NCBI GenBank assembly: GCA_016342585.1
Contig: JAEINK010000016.1
Location: forward strand, 1 to 64,000
Length of the DNA: 64,000 bases
Reading direction: 5' to 3'
Source of the DNA: Spirochaetales bacterium
GTDB lineage: Bacteria; Spirochaetota; Spirochaetia; UBA9216
Position 1 is the first letter of the stretch, and each line of letters opens with the position of its first letter. Under the pieces are notes generated by a model. The model searched no databases and was not told the origin of the DNA. It saw nothing but the letters and a program-made list of their open reading frames with translations. This document shows, one piece after another, positions 52,279-60,320 of the stretch. A program made the position numbers and the translations under genes.

Positions 52279-53250
52279 CTATTTATTCACTTTATAGATT
52301 TCATAGTTCCAGTTCAGGATTTCCGGAGTCAAATCGAGTTTTGCCGCTTCAAATAACTCCTCATACTTTTTCGTTCCGGAGAGTAGACCCGACTGTTTGG
52401 GGACAACAACAAAATCATAATCCAATATTTTACCGTATGACTCAGAGTTTTTAACAGGCTCGGATGAGAATTCTTTCTTTGTAAGGGCAAGGATCTTCTG
52501 ACCGGAACTCTTTTGGAGGATGGCCTTTTTTCTAATATTCTCATCGGCAGATTCTATAAAAAGTTCACCATTATGTACCCAGCTTGTACCCTGAATAATA
52601 AAATCAAAATCTACAGATGAAAAACAATCCTCTTCTCCAGTTATAGTATAGGTAACAGGATCGACCCTTCCCTCAGGGACAATCACTTCGATGTTATGAT
52701 TATTCAGACCCGGGGCTATCAACTGGGTCAGGGCTCCCAGATTATTGGTATGAATCAGATACTTCTGCCTGTTAGTCTCCGAAGGTTCGGCGATAATTGT
52801 AGAAAAATGATAGCAGAGAGTTCCTGCTCCGAGAAAAATCCTGACGGGGCCTTTTTTTCGTTGGTTTCTTGTATAGTCCAGAATTTTATCATGTATCCCG
52901 TTGGCAACTTTAATCTTCTCGTTTACATAAAGATGTTTCTTCTGAAAAAAATTGATATATGGATAATTCAGAGCCAGAGAGAACCCTTTATTATCCTCGC
53001 CGGTCCTCACCTTCCTGAATAGCTTAACACCCAATTCTTCTTCATAACGTTTCAGCTGGGTCCAGACCCACAACTCACTCTTATAACTGACATCACATTT
53101 ATCCTTGAGGTATCTGATCATATTTTCAACGGGAATTTTAATATCCCATATGGATCCATAAGAACTCTGCTCATACTCTTCGGAGAAAAATCCAAAGATA
53201 TTTGTTACAAGATCTTTCTGGTTCAACCTATGCTTAGAATTAGCTCCCAT
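52279..53250 (-). CDS. Regulator with DeoR-type sensor domain
   Basis: A 323-residue protein. The C-terminal 200 residues match the DeoR effector domain (RIFLGAGTLCYHFSTII, IHTNNLGALTQLI, then FIESADENIRKKAILQKSSGQKILALTKKEF, partly quoted). This sugar-phosphate-binding fold usually pairs with a short N-terminal helix-turn-helix. Here the N-terminal 110 residues are longer and less typical (IWDIKIPVENMIRYLKDKCDV), perhaps a variant winged helix. It is divergent from the PfkB kinase and next to the ABC operon, and probably controls both. A sugar phosphate made by the kinase is a plausible effector. Confidence 0.75.
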   Translation of the reverse strand: MGANSKHRLNQKDLVTNIFGFFSEEYEQSSYGSIWDIKIPVENMIRYLKDKCDVSYKSELWVWTQLKRYEEELGVKLFRKVRTGEDNKGFSLALNYPYINFFQKKHLYVNEKIKVANGIHDKILDYTRNQRKKGPVRIFLGAGTLCYHFSTIIAEPSETNRQKYLIHTNNLGALTQLIAPGLNNHNIEVIVPEGRVDPVTYTITGEEDCFSSVDFDFIIQGTSWVHNGELFIESADENIRKKAILQKSSGQKILALTKKEFSSEPVKNSESYGKILDYDFVVVPKQSGLLSGTKKYEELFEAAKLDLTPEILNWNYEIYKVNK

Positions 53251-53317
53251 CGATCAATGTCTCCTGTAATTAAAACCTGGATTGTCTACATACTCATTTT
53301 AAGTACAAATATTATAC

Positions 53318-53346
53318 TTGATAAACAATATTCTTTGTTAAACAAA
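53318..53346. promoter_or_regulatory. Candidate operators in the DeoR-like/PfkB divergent region
   Basis: TTGATAAACAA (53318-53328) and the perfect palindrome TTTGTT-A-AACAAA (53334-53346) resemble each other and the repeats at 52211 and 52246. The DeoR-like gene has TATAAT on the minus strand at 53316-53311. Binding by the DeoR-like protein is inferred. Confidence 0.5.
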
Positions 53347-53434
53347 ATCGGTTAGTTTTCTCAAATATAAAATTATATGAATAAGTGAATCATTCATGAT
53401 ATATTGTTGTCTTTATTATTGGAAAGGAGTTTAT

Positions 53435-54319
53435 ATGAAAAAAGACATCACCATGATTGGACATATATCCCGGGATATAATGATTTATAAAGAAGATGAG
53501 GTGCGCCTTACTGGTGGACCAGTTATCTACTCATCGGCAGCAGCAGTAAAATCAGGAAAGAGTGTTCAGGTTATCACCAGAGCATCTGAAGATGCTGATC
53601 GGGAACTGGATGGGATGAGAGATAACGGCGTCGAAGTCATCAGGCTGGATTCAGAGAAAACAACAAGCATTGAGAACATTTATTTCACGGCAGATAAGGA
53701 AAAAAGACAGGTAACCCTTCTATCCAGGGCAGATCCATTTACCCTCGACTCTTTACCGGAAATGGACAGCAGCATTTATCACCTTGCCGGGCTATTTCGT
53801 GGAGAAATTCCCGACAATTTTATTCCTTTTCTTTCCGAAATAGGCGAAGTTGCCATCGATGCCCAGGGTCTGCTCAGGTGCAGTGAAGACGGAAAGCTGT
53901 TGTTTCGGGACTGGGAGGTAAAGAAAGAACTCCTGCCCCTCATTACCTACCTTAAAACCGATGCGGCCGAAGCAGAGATCCTGACAGGTGAATCCGACAG
54001 GGAAAAAGCAGCAAAAATCCTGGCCTCATGGGGAGCAAAAGAGGTGATGGTTACCCATAATACGGAAGTTCTTATTTTATCCGAAGGTAATTTTTACAGA
54101 GGCCCCTTTACACCCTCAAATCTCTCAGGCAGAACAGGGCGAGGTGATACAACTTTTGCCGCATACCTTGCCAGAAGACTGGACCACTCCCCGGATGATG
54201 CGGTTAAATACGCCGCGGCCCTCTGCTCCATAAAGATGGAGAACCCCGGTCCATTTTCAGGGACAATGGAAGATGTTCTGAAACGAATAAAAACAGATAA
54301 CGAGGCAACTGGAGTTTAA
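53435..54319 (+). CDS. PfkB-family carbohydrate kinase
   Basis: A 294-residue ribokinase-fold kinase. I start at the ATG at 53435, preceded by GGAAAGGAG; the longer frame adds only a Cys/Tyr-rich leader. Motifs are MIGHISRDIMIYK, LTGGPVIYSSAAAVKSG and the C-terminal GRTGRGDTTFAAYLA, where the Asp of GRGD is the catalytic base. It phosphorylates a sugar, nucleoside or polyol. The divergent DeoR-type regulator and the adjacent ABC and GDPD genes suggest it acts on the imported substrate. Confidence 0.92.
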   Translation: MKKDITMIGHISRDIMIYKEDEVRLTGGPVIYSSAAAVKSGKSVQVITRASEDADRELDGMRDNGVEVIRLDSEKTTSIENIYFTADKEKRQVTLLSRADPFTLDSLPEMDSSIYHLAGLFRGEIPDNFIPFLSEIGEVAIDAQGLLRCSEDGKLLFRDWEVKKELLPLITYLKTDAAEAEILTGESDREKAAKILASWGAKEVMVTHNTEVLILSEGNFYRGPFTPSNLSGRTGRGDTTFAAYLARRLDHSPDDAVKYAAALCSIKMENPGPFSGTMEDVLKRIKTDNEATGV

Positions 54320-54380
54320 TAGAAACATCTTCAGTGAAGAAAATAAAGGGGTGGGCAATCTCAGCAGGACTCTTTCCTGT

Positions 54381-54812
54381 TTAAAGCGGCTTGAAAGCCT
54401 CAGGCCAGCTGAACTCCTTCCGCCCGCCCCCCGCTTCGGAAGCAACCATCTCCCCCGCATCTATCACTGCTGAAATGTTCATTGGCCCATATATATGTGG
54501 AAAAGCATCTGTCATTTTCAGGTGCTCCTTCCCGGTGTCACCATTTTGTGAAGGAGCCTCAAATTTCACCTCGGATTCCAAAGCGGAGAGATTCAACCGT
54601 AGAATATACAATCTTTCATCCAATTCCGAATAGTAGGAGTGGGCAACTACCCGGGCCACCTCCGGCTCGGCGGTACAATGGATGAACCCATCCTTCTCAA
54701 AACCGGATGGGATAAAATATTCTGCTTGGGTCATATTACGCAGGTCAGATTCAGGGATCAAATGATATATAATCGACTCATTATCATCGTATTTTATATT
54801 TTCTTCTTTCAT
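54381..54812 (-). CDS. DUF952 family protein
   Basis: A 143-residue protein matching DUF952: IYHLIPESDLRNM, then GFIHCTAEPEVARVVAHSYY, then LYILRLNLSALESEVKFE and FPHIYGPMNISAVI. Structures in this family resemble ADP-ribosyltransferase-like folds, but function is not established. There is a GNAT gene nine bases upstream on the same strand, suggesting cotranscription. No signal or membrane segment is present. Confidence 0.88.
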   Translation of the reverse strand: MKEENIKYDDNESIIYHLIPESDLRNMTQAEYFIPSGFEKDGFIHCTAEPEVARVVAHSYYSELDERLYILRLNLSALESEVKFEAPSQNGDTGKEHLKMTDAFPHIYGPMNISAVIDAGEMVASEAGGGRKEFSWPEAFKPL

Positions 54813-54820
54813 CCCTTAAA

Positions 54821-55573
54821 TTACCGGCTGTTCATCTTTTTTTCAAGGATCTTATCTATTTTTATCTCCTGGGTAAGAAATTTCCCCCGGAAAAACACGG
54901 AGTTAATAATCCAGGGAACAGGTGTCCGCCGTCCATCCGCCCTGGATTCGATTTTGTGAAGATCCAATGGAATCCCCATTTGTTCTGCATATTCGGAAAG
55001 GACTACCGTATTCCAGTAGTGGGGGAAGGGACAGAAGTCCGAATAATAGACAGTAAGCCCTCCATTATCAACACATTCTCCTCTCCTGGCAGAATCAAGG
55101 AATTGGGGGTCAGGAGAAGAGTTATCATTTTTTCGGCACCATAATTTGAAATATGGTTCTGCCTCATCGACGACTTCAAATCCCTGTCTGCGTAAAAAAA
55201 CCGGATCCGAAAGGAAGGGTCTCTTCTTATCTGAAGAGACAGCGATTACTCCGGCTTTACTTTCCGAATCGTCAAGGCATTGACCAAGGAGTTTCTTCCC
55301 CCAGCCCTTCCCTTTATACTGACCGGAAACCCAGAAACAGTTAATTGCTGTATATCCATCACCATTCAAGGGAAGCCAGGACTCTTCGGCAGGCTGATAT
55401 TCAATAAAAACCTTCCCCCGGACATTGAGCTTACTGAATGTCCATCCTTTGGGAAGGGCCTGTTTTATCAAATTTTTCTTAGCATAGACACCAGTTACAC
55501 ATTTTTTGTCGGAGATAGCACAGCAAATGTGTTCACTTTGAATATTGGATTCATCAAGTTTTATAATTTCCAT
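54821..55573 (-). CDS. GNAT acetyltransferase with YoaP-like C-terminus
   Basis: A 250-residue protein. I start at MEIIKLDESNIQ (ATG at 55573, preceded by GGAGAAAA) since the upstream in-frame residues look like leader sequence. The acetyl-CoA loop appears as SGQYKGKGWGKKLL near residue 90. The C-terminal 100 residues, YYSDFCPFPHYWNTVVLSEYA onward (partly quoted), match the YoaP extension with its Cys and the final basic helix. Substrate is unknown. It sits between the DUF952 and ZIP genes. Confidence 0.82.
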   Translation of the reverse strand: MEIIKLDESNIQSEHICCAISDKKCVTGVYAKKNLIKQALPKGWTFSKLNVRGKVFIEYQPAEESWLPLNGDGYTAINCFWVSGQYKGKGWGKKLLGQCLDDSESKAGVIAVSSDKKRPFLSDPVFLRRQGFEVVDEAEPYFKLWCRKNDNSSPDPQFLDSARRGECVDNGGLTVYYSDFCPFPHYWNTVVLSEYAEQMGIPLDLHKIESRADGRRTPVPWIINSVFFRGKFLTQEIKIDKILEKKMNSR

Positions 55574-55657
55574 TTTTTCTCCAAAAAAAATTATTGGTCC
55601 TTCGGGAAGAAGCATACCATTCAATACGAAAAGAAACTTGACGATTATTGCTCTCTT

Positions 55658-56503
55658 CTAGGCAAAAAGAAGGAGGCTGGCGGCCATGACAGCCATTCCT
55701 GCCACAAGCCCGATAATAGCGATATGGTGTTCACCATACTCCTCAGCGGTGGGAAGGAGTTCATCAAGCGAGATATACACCATGATTCCGGCCACAGAGG
55801 CAAAAATGATCCCGAAGGTGGCACCATTAATGAACCTTCTAAGGAGAAAATATCCGACGATTGCCCCAACAGGTTCGGCCAGGCCTGATAGAAATGAGTA
55901 AAAAAAAGCCTTTTTCCGACTCTTTGTGGCATAATAAATTGGGGCCGAAACGGCAATTCCTTCAGGTATATTATGAATGGCAATCGCTACAGCGATACTT
56001 AAACCCAGGGCAGGATCCTGCAAAGCCCCGATAAAGGTAGCCAGCCCCTCGGGAAAATTATGTATACCAATAGCCAGGGCCGAAAACAAGCCCATCCTCA
56101 TGAGTTTTGTCTCCCTATCTACTCCGGCCCCAACGCCGATACCCAGACCGGTTTCAAGACCGACGCCATTGACACCATGAAAATTTTTCAGTTCGTGGGG
56201 ATTTTCATAAGAGGGTACAAGTTTATCGATGAGTGCAATAATGGCAATCCCTGCGAAAAAAGCAATAGTTGTATAAATATACCCGGTCTTATACCCATAG
56301 AATTCCGTTAAAGAATCCTTGGCCTTTACAAAGATCTCCACAAGGGATACATAGATCATTACTCCTGCAGAAAAGCCAAGTGCCGCGGCAAGAAACTTGG
56401 CGTTAAATTTTTTCGAGAGAAAAGCCATTGCACTTCCGATACCAGTCGAAAGACCGGCAAAGAGTGTTAATCCAAGTGCAAAGAGAATATTTCCACTTTC
56501 CAT
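55658..56503 (-). CDS. ZIP-family divalent metal importer
   Basis: A 281-residue inner-membrane protein with eight helices. The two metal-site motifs are intact: [10 protein letters not shown] in helix 4 and HNIPEGIAV in helix 5. It resembles ZupT, which imports Zn2+ and related metals. I prefer the ATG at 56503 because GGAGG lies five bases before it; the first ATG at 56515 would place the binding site inside the coding sequence. It is not part of an obvious regulon; no Zur box was found. Confidence 0.92.
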   Translation of the reverse strand: MESGNILFALGLTLFAGLSTGIGSAMAFLSKKFNAKFLAAALGFSAGVMIYVSLVEIFVKAKDSLTEFYGYKTGYIYTTIAFFAGIAIIALIDKLVPSYENPHELKNFHGVNGVGLETGLGIGVGAGVDRETKLMRMGLFSALAIGIHNFPEGLATFIGALQDPALGLSIAVAIAIHNIPEGIAVSAPIYYATKSRKKAFFYSFLSGLAEPVGAIVGYFLLRRFINGATFGIIFASVAGIMVYISLDELLPTAEEYGEHHIAIIGLVAGMAVMAASLLLFA

Positions 56504-56596
56504 TTCATCCTCCATTCTGCTTCATATATTAATATAATATTTTTATTCGTCGAAGCTTTTTCAAAAATCAGGGATTTATTGAAAAAACTTCCCGGT

Positions 56597-57055
56597 TTAC
56601 CAGTTCTTATATGGGTTTTCTGATAAGTTTGAGTTGTAATACCGGGCATCCCCCGTAACTTCTTCTCCAATCCACTCGGGTACAGAGAAAACCTGCTCCT
56701 CGGACTTTAATTCAATCTCGGCAAGAATGAGACCTTCATTATCGCCAAGGAATTCATCAACCTCCCAGAGAAATCCCCCACTCTCAATTTTTCTGCGGTT
56801 CTTTATGATGAGAGGGGTCCGGCAAAGGTTCATCATCTCCTCAGCCTCTCCTACCGGAATGGAATACTCCCATTCATCACGGCTCATCCCAAGAGGGGCC
56901 CCTTTTATGGTCAGAAACCCTTCATTTCCGGCCACCCGAACCCGCACTGTAGCATCAGGTTTTCGGGCAAGGTATCCCTGACAATAATAAACAGCCTCGG
57001 CATCCCGCCACCCCTCCCCCTTAATCAAATATTTCCTTTCGATCTCTTTTCCCAT
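56597..57055 (-). CDS. CYTH-domain protein
   Basis: A 152-residue triphosphate-tunnel protein with the EIERKYLI (ExExK) signature at its N-terminus and alternating charged strands (TVRVRVAGNEGFLTIKG, EWEYSIPVGEAEEMM). Family members bind triphosphate-containing ligands and include class IV adenylate cyclases and tripolyphosphatases. The activity of this one is open. It follows yjdF by 13 bases on the same strand. Confidence 0.9.
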   Translation of the reverse strand: MGKEIERKYLIKGEGWRDAEAVYYCQGYLARKPDATVRVRVAGNEGFLTIKGAPLGMSRDEWEYSIPVGEAEEMMNLCRTPLIIKNRRKIESGGFLWEVDEFLGDNEGLILAEIELKSEEQVFSVPEWIGEEVTGDARYYNSNLSENPYKNW

Positions 57056-57068
57056 GCTCTCTCCATCA

Positions 57069-57452
57069 TTATCGGCCCCTTTTTTTTAGTTTTTTCTTTT
57101 TACGCTTCTCTTCATATCTATCTTGCTCCGAAACTTTTTTTAAGATCCGTTTTTCCGTTTTCTTATCCTCAAGATAGGTGCGAAGTGAATCTTTATACTC
57201 ATTATAAGACTTCGATATCCTGTCGGGCGATCTTTTTAATATTTTTTCAGGTTTGATTTTCTTGTGTTCTTCAACCTGAAGGAACAGAAGATCCTCATAT
57301 TTGTTAAGGTAAAAATCAAGTACTTCAGGATTTGAAGGTTCCTGACCAAAAATGTATTCGGCCATAAAAATCCCACCATCTGAACTCTCCTTTTCAACAA
57401 GAGCTTTCCAGAATTGTCCATCATAGTAAATTGTTGTGATAACGGTATCCAT
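57069..57452 (-). CDS. yjdF: YjdF-family RNA-binding protein
   Basis: A 127-residue protein of the YjdF (DUF2992) family, recognised by TTIYYDGQFWKALVEKE and GIFMAEYIFGQEPSNPEVLDF and by a very basic C-terminus (RYEEKRKKKKLKKRG). In Firmicutes yjdF genes sit behind a riboswitch that senses azaaromatic compounds. The same arrangement appears here: a structured leader of about 118 bases ends in a stem that hides the Shine-Dalgarno. The protein's biochemical job is not established. CYTH follows on the same transcript. Confidence 0.88.
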   Translation of the reverse strand: MDTVITTIYYDGQFWKALVEKESSDGGIFMAEYIFGQEPSNPEVLDFYLNKYEDLLFLQVEEHKKIKPEKILKRSPDRISKSYNEYKDSLRTYLEDKKTEKRILKKVSEQDRYEEKRKKKKLKKRGR

Positions 57453-57570
57453 ATATCCTCCGGTATAAACTTATTCCGGAGTAAAAACGGACATCCGGGA
57501 AGGATGGTTACTAAGGGCTTATATAAACCCCACCCCGACTACCTACGGGGAATGTGTTTTTATTTTACTC
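57453..57570 (-). ncRNA. Candidate yjdF-type riboswitch with translational switch
   Basis: Read on the minus strand: a closing stem GAGTAAAA (57570-57563) with TTTTACTC (57486-57479); an inner stem CCCCG/CGGGG; a GGG...CCC stem; a CATCC/GGATG stem; then CTCCGG (57481-57476) pairing with CCGGAG (57463-57458), which covers the Shine-Dalgarno GGAGG. The closing stem and the Shine-Dalgarno stem share three bases (57479-57481) and cannot both form fully. Ligand binding that favours the closing stem would free the binding site, an ON switch. I did not match it to the published consensus. Confidence 0.6.
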
Positions 57571-57631
57571 ATAAAAAGTGAATTATTCTTTTCATGTTAA
57601 ATAATAGCTCGAAACTCTCTTTTTGAAAATA

Positions 57632-58336
57632 TTATTTTATAAATTTTTCCAATCTGACGGTATAGTCCCCAAGATTTTGAATATCCTTATCCATTGCTCC
57701 TGTTTCAAGAGCATGATTGGCTCCTTCTACCTGGTAGATATCCACTACCTTATTATTCTTAACCGTCTCTACCAGGACCTGGGGAGAGTAATCATCTTTT
57801 GATCCATAAACAAGAAATGAGGGGGTTTCTGTCATTGCCAGATAAGCGTAAATCTCCCTGCTGAAGGTTCCGGGGGTGAGCCAGACAAGATGGGAAATTT
57901 TCGGTACAGAGCCCACGCCTTTTATAGAATCGACTTCACAGTTTCGACTATACCCCGATTCCAACCTCTCAAGGAGCTTAAACATGACCGTAGTTCCCAG
58001 GGATTTTCCTATCAAAGTAAAACCCGAATAACCGGAACCGAGAAGCCACTCAAACAAAGAATCAATTTCAGTTTCAAACCAGAGATCTTTTTCAGAATCA
58101 CCCACATCCAAAAAATCAATATTCCGGTTGTATTCAAAGTCAACCATTAGAACATCTGAACCGGAATTAAACGCAGCCATTTTTGAATAATAAAGAAAGG
58201 GAGACTCCATTGTATAGGCAAAACCCGAGATTATGAGTGTGCATCTGGATGATTTTTCCGGTTGAACGTAATGTTTGTTATAGATTTTTCTTCCATGATA
58301 ACCTGTCAGATCGACCCTTTTATCACTCCACATCAC
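57632..58336 (-). CDS. Alpha/beta hydrolase
   Basis: A 234-residue cytoplasmic hydrolase. The nucleophile elbow reads GKSLGT, with Ser as nucleophile near residue 103. The oxyanion strand is TLIISGFAYTM near 35, the acid residue lies in LVYGSKDDYSP, and the late His in EGANHALE completes the triad. The family hydrolyses esters, amides or peptides; the substrate is open. It lies downstream of the PAS-GGDEF gene on the same strand with a 24-base gap. Confidence 0.82.
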   Translation of the reverse strand: MMWSDKRVDLTGYHGRKIYNKHYVQPEKSSRCTLIISGFAYTMESPFLYYSKMAAFNSGSDVLMVDFEYNRNIDFLDVGDSEKDLWFETEIDSLFEWLLGSGYSGFTLIGKSLGTTVMFKLLERLESGYSRNCEVDSIKGVGSVPKISHLVWLTPGTFSREIYAYLAMTETPSFLVYGSKDDYSPQVLVETVKNNKVVDIYQVEGANHALETGAMDKDIQNLGDYTVRLEKFIK

Positions 58337-58360
58337 CTAACAGCCTCACAGAATGAAAAT

Positions 58361-59350
58361 CTACTCTTCCGAAACGACAACACAGTTCCGCCCCTTCTCC
58401 TTACCTTTATATAAAGCCGTATCCGCCCGCTTTATCACAACTTCAAGATCATCTCCTGCCCGAAACTCACTTAAACCGAATGTCATACAAACCGATAGCT
58501 CCTTATGATCAGACCCACATGAACACACACAGTCAGCAATCATTAAACGGAGTTTATCCGCGACTTCCCGCCCTTCGGTTAATTCCGTCCCCGGCAAAAG
58601 GATTAAAAACTCCTCCCCTCCCCACCGGGAGACCACATCAAGAGATCGGAGATTCTCCTTCATCGTTTTTGAGACAATAGTGAGCACAGTATCGCCACAA
58701 TCATGTCCATAGGTATCATTGAACTTCTTAAAAAAATCAATGTCACAGAGGATCAGCGAGAAGGGTGTATTCTGTCTATCAAACCTCTCTACTTCCCTGA
58801 GGATGAGGGGCTTCATACTGCGCCGATTCAAAAGACCGGTTAAGGGATCGGTATTAGCGAGCTCCTGAAGTTTATTGTTAGCCTCCTGCAGCTCCTTTTC
58901 AATAACCTGGCGGAGTCGAACCTCCTCCAGAGCCGTATCTCTCATCTGACGGTATTTAAGGATCTGAAGATTAAGCTCAGTAACATTCCTTACAGTAAAA
59001 AGAAGAGTCTCCTCACCCGAGTCTGAAAGAAGAGATGTAACAGTTATCTCCAGATATTTTCCATCACTATCCCAGGATGAAGTTCGGAAAAGATCCTTAT
59101 GCAGAAGGGGCGAAAATACGATGGGCGCCCCGCCCGAAAGGACCATTTGCAATCTTAATAAGATTGATTCATCAGAAAATCCGGGAAAAAAGTCAAGAAG
59201 ATTCTTCCCGGAAATTTCCTGACCGGGAACTCCGGTAATATTTTCCATCTCTAAATTCCAGACCAGAACATTCAGCTTCCGATCGACAATACAGATTCCA
59301 GAGAAAATTCGATCTAATATTCTTGGATTAAGCATCGATTTTTTTATCAA
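58361..59350 (-). CDS. PAS-domain diguanylate cyclase
   Basis: A 329-residue protein with an N-terminal PAS domain (residues about 5-125), a short coiled coil (about 130-165), and a C-terminal GGDEF domain. The active loop is RWGGEEFLILL and an RSLD I-site lies five residues before it, so it should make c-di-GMP and be feedback inhibited. It overlaps the cheC stop by 23 bases, or starts slightly later at MLNPRIL. It is part of the MinD-CheY-CheC unit. Confidence 0.92.
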   Translation of the reverse strand: MIKKSMLNPRILDRIFSGICIVDRKLNVLVWNLEMENITGVPGQEISGKNLLDFFPGFSDESILLRLQMVLSGGAPIVFSPLLHKDLFRTSSWDSDGKYLEITVTSLLSDSGEETLLFTVRNVTELNLQILKYRQMRDTALEEVRLRQVIEKELQEANNKLQELANTDPLTGLLNRRSMKPLILREVERFDRQNTPFSLILCDIDFFKKFNDTYGHDCGDTVLTIVSKTMKENLRSLDVVSRWGGEEFLILLPGTELTEGREVADKLRLMIADCVCSCGSDHKELSVCMTFGLSEFRAGDDLEVVIKRADTALYKGKEKGRNCVVVSEE

Positions 59351-59930
59351 TTAAGGATAAAAGTTCCGAGAATGACCCCAGCCTGAAAAGAGTCAGGATC
59401 TCTCCCCGGATGTCCATAACTTCAATAGAAAAACATATTCTTGCAAGCAGGGCTGTGCTTTCATCCGAAAAATACGATTTATCAATGAGCTCTTCAACCT
59501 GGCACTCTTTGAAAGTAGGAACCGTATATTGAAGCTGGATATCTAAAGTATTCCCTATAACCCCCATAACTGAATTCAGAACAATGTTCCCGATTTCCTT
59601 CAGAACTCCCTCACTCATAGGATCAAAGTCAGTTTCCCTCTCACCCTCATCTTCGCCAGATACCTGCCGCACAAGATTCAAGGCACTGTCAGCGGGAAAG
59701 AGAAGTTTACATGTCCCCGCAAGGCTCCCGTTAAATTCGAGATCTACCGTCGCGATTGAACTGGAAAGGTGGGGGAAGTACGATCCATTCAGCTTATCAA
59801 CAAGTTCAATTTCCGGGACACTTAGATTTATATGGGAACTGAGCATGGAATTAAGAACCTTAGCTCCTCGCCCGACGCCGATATTAAAATTTTCTTTCAA
59901 AAAGTCCAGCTGAAGTTCAGACAATTGCAT
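59328..59930 (-). CDS. cheC: CheC-type CheY phosphatase
   Basis: A 200-residue protein of the CheC/FliY/CheX phosphatase family. Two phosphatase-type motifs are visible: KENFNIGVGRGAKVL near residue 15 with a later Pro, and KEIGNIVLNSVMGVIG near residue 110, both with the Glu-x2-Asn signature that dephosphorylates CheY-P. It directly follows a CheY-type gene (five-base gap), an association that supports a matched phosphatase and response-regulator pair. It is soluble. Confidence 0.88.
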   Translation of the reverse strand: MQLSELQLDFLKENFNIGVGRGAKVLNSMLSSHINLSVPEIELVDKLNGSYFPHLSSSIATVDLEFNGSLAGTCKLLFPADSALNLVRQVSGEDEGERETDFDPMSEGVLKEIGNIVLNSVMGVIGNTLDIQLQYTVPTFKECQVEELIDKSYFSDESTALLARICFSIEVMDIRGEILTLFRLGSFSELLSLIDKKIDA

Positions 59931-59935
59931 ACGAA

Positions 59936-60304
59936 CTACTCCTGAAAAACTTTATCAATTATAGATTTAACCTTTTCGGGTTCCATAGGCTTGTTTACAA
60001 AATCTATTGCACCCAGCTTAAAACAGATCGCTCTGGTTGTATTCTGAATATCCGCAGAGACAACCACCACAGGAACAGAAATATCCTCGGCCTTTAACTT
60101 CTCAAGAACACCGACGCCATCAAGGTTCGGCATAAGAAGATCCAGAAAAACCAGAGCCGGTTTGGAGTTTTTTATTATATCAAGAGCCTCATAACCATCC
60201 GAAGCTTCCAGGATGGTGAAATCATAATCCTCAAGTAGAGATCTCATGGACATCAGGCTTAATTTAGAATCGTCTACTAATAATATTTTTCTTGAAACAG
60301 GCAT
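59936..60304 (-). CDS. CheY-type response regulator
   Basis: A 122-residue stand-alone receiver. The acidic pair is in LLVDDSKLS (Asp11 and Asp12), the phosphoacceptor Asp lies in FLDLLMP near residue 55, and the conserved Lys is in VNKPMEP. No output domain is present, so it acts by binding a partner. It lies between the MinD-type ATPase and CheC, and is probably the substrate of that CheC. Confidence 0.93.
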   Translation of the reverse strand: MPVSRKILLVDDSKLSLMSMRSLLEDYDFTILEASDGYEALDIIKNSKPALVFLDLLMPNLDGVGVLEKLKAEDISVPVVVVSADIQNTTRAICFKLGAIDFVNKPMEPEKVKSIIDKVFQE

Positions 60305-60320
60305 AAATCCTCCATATTCT

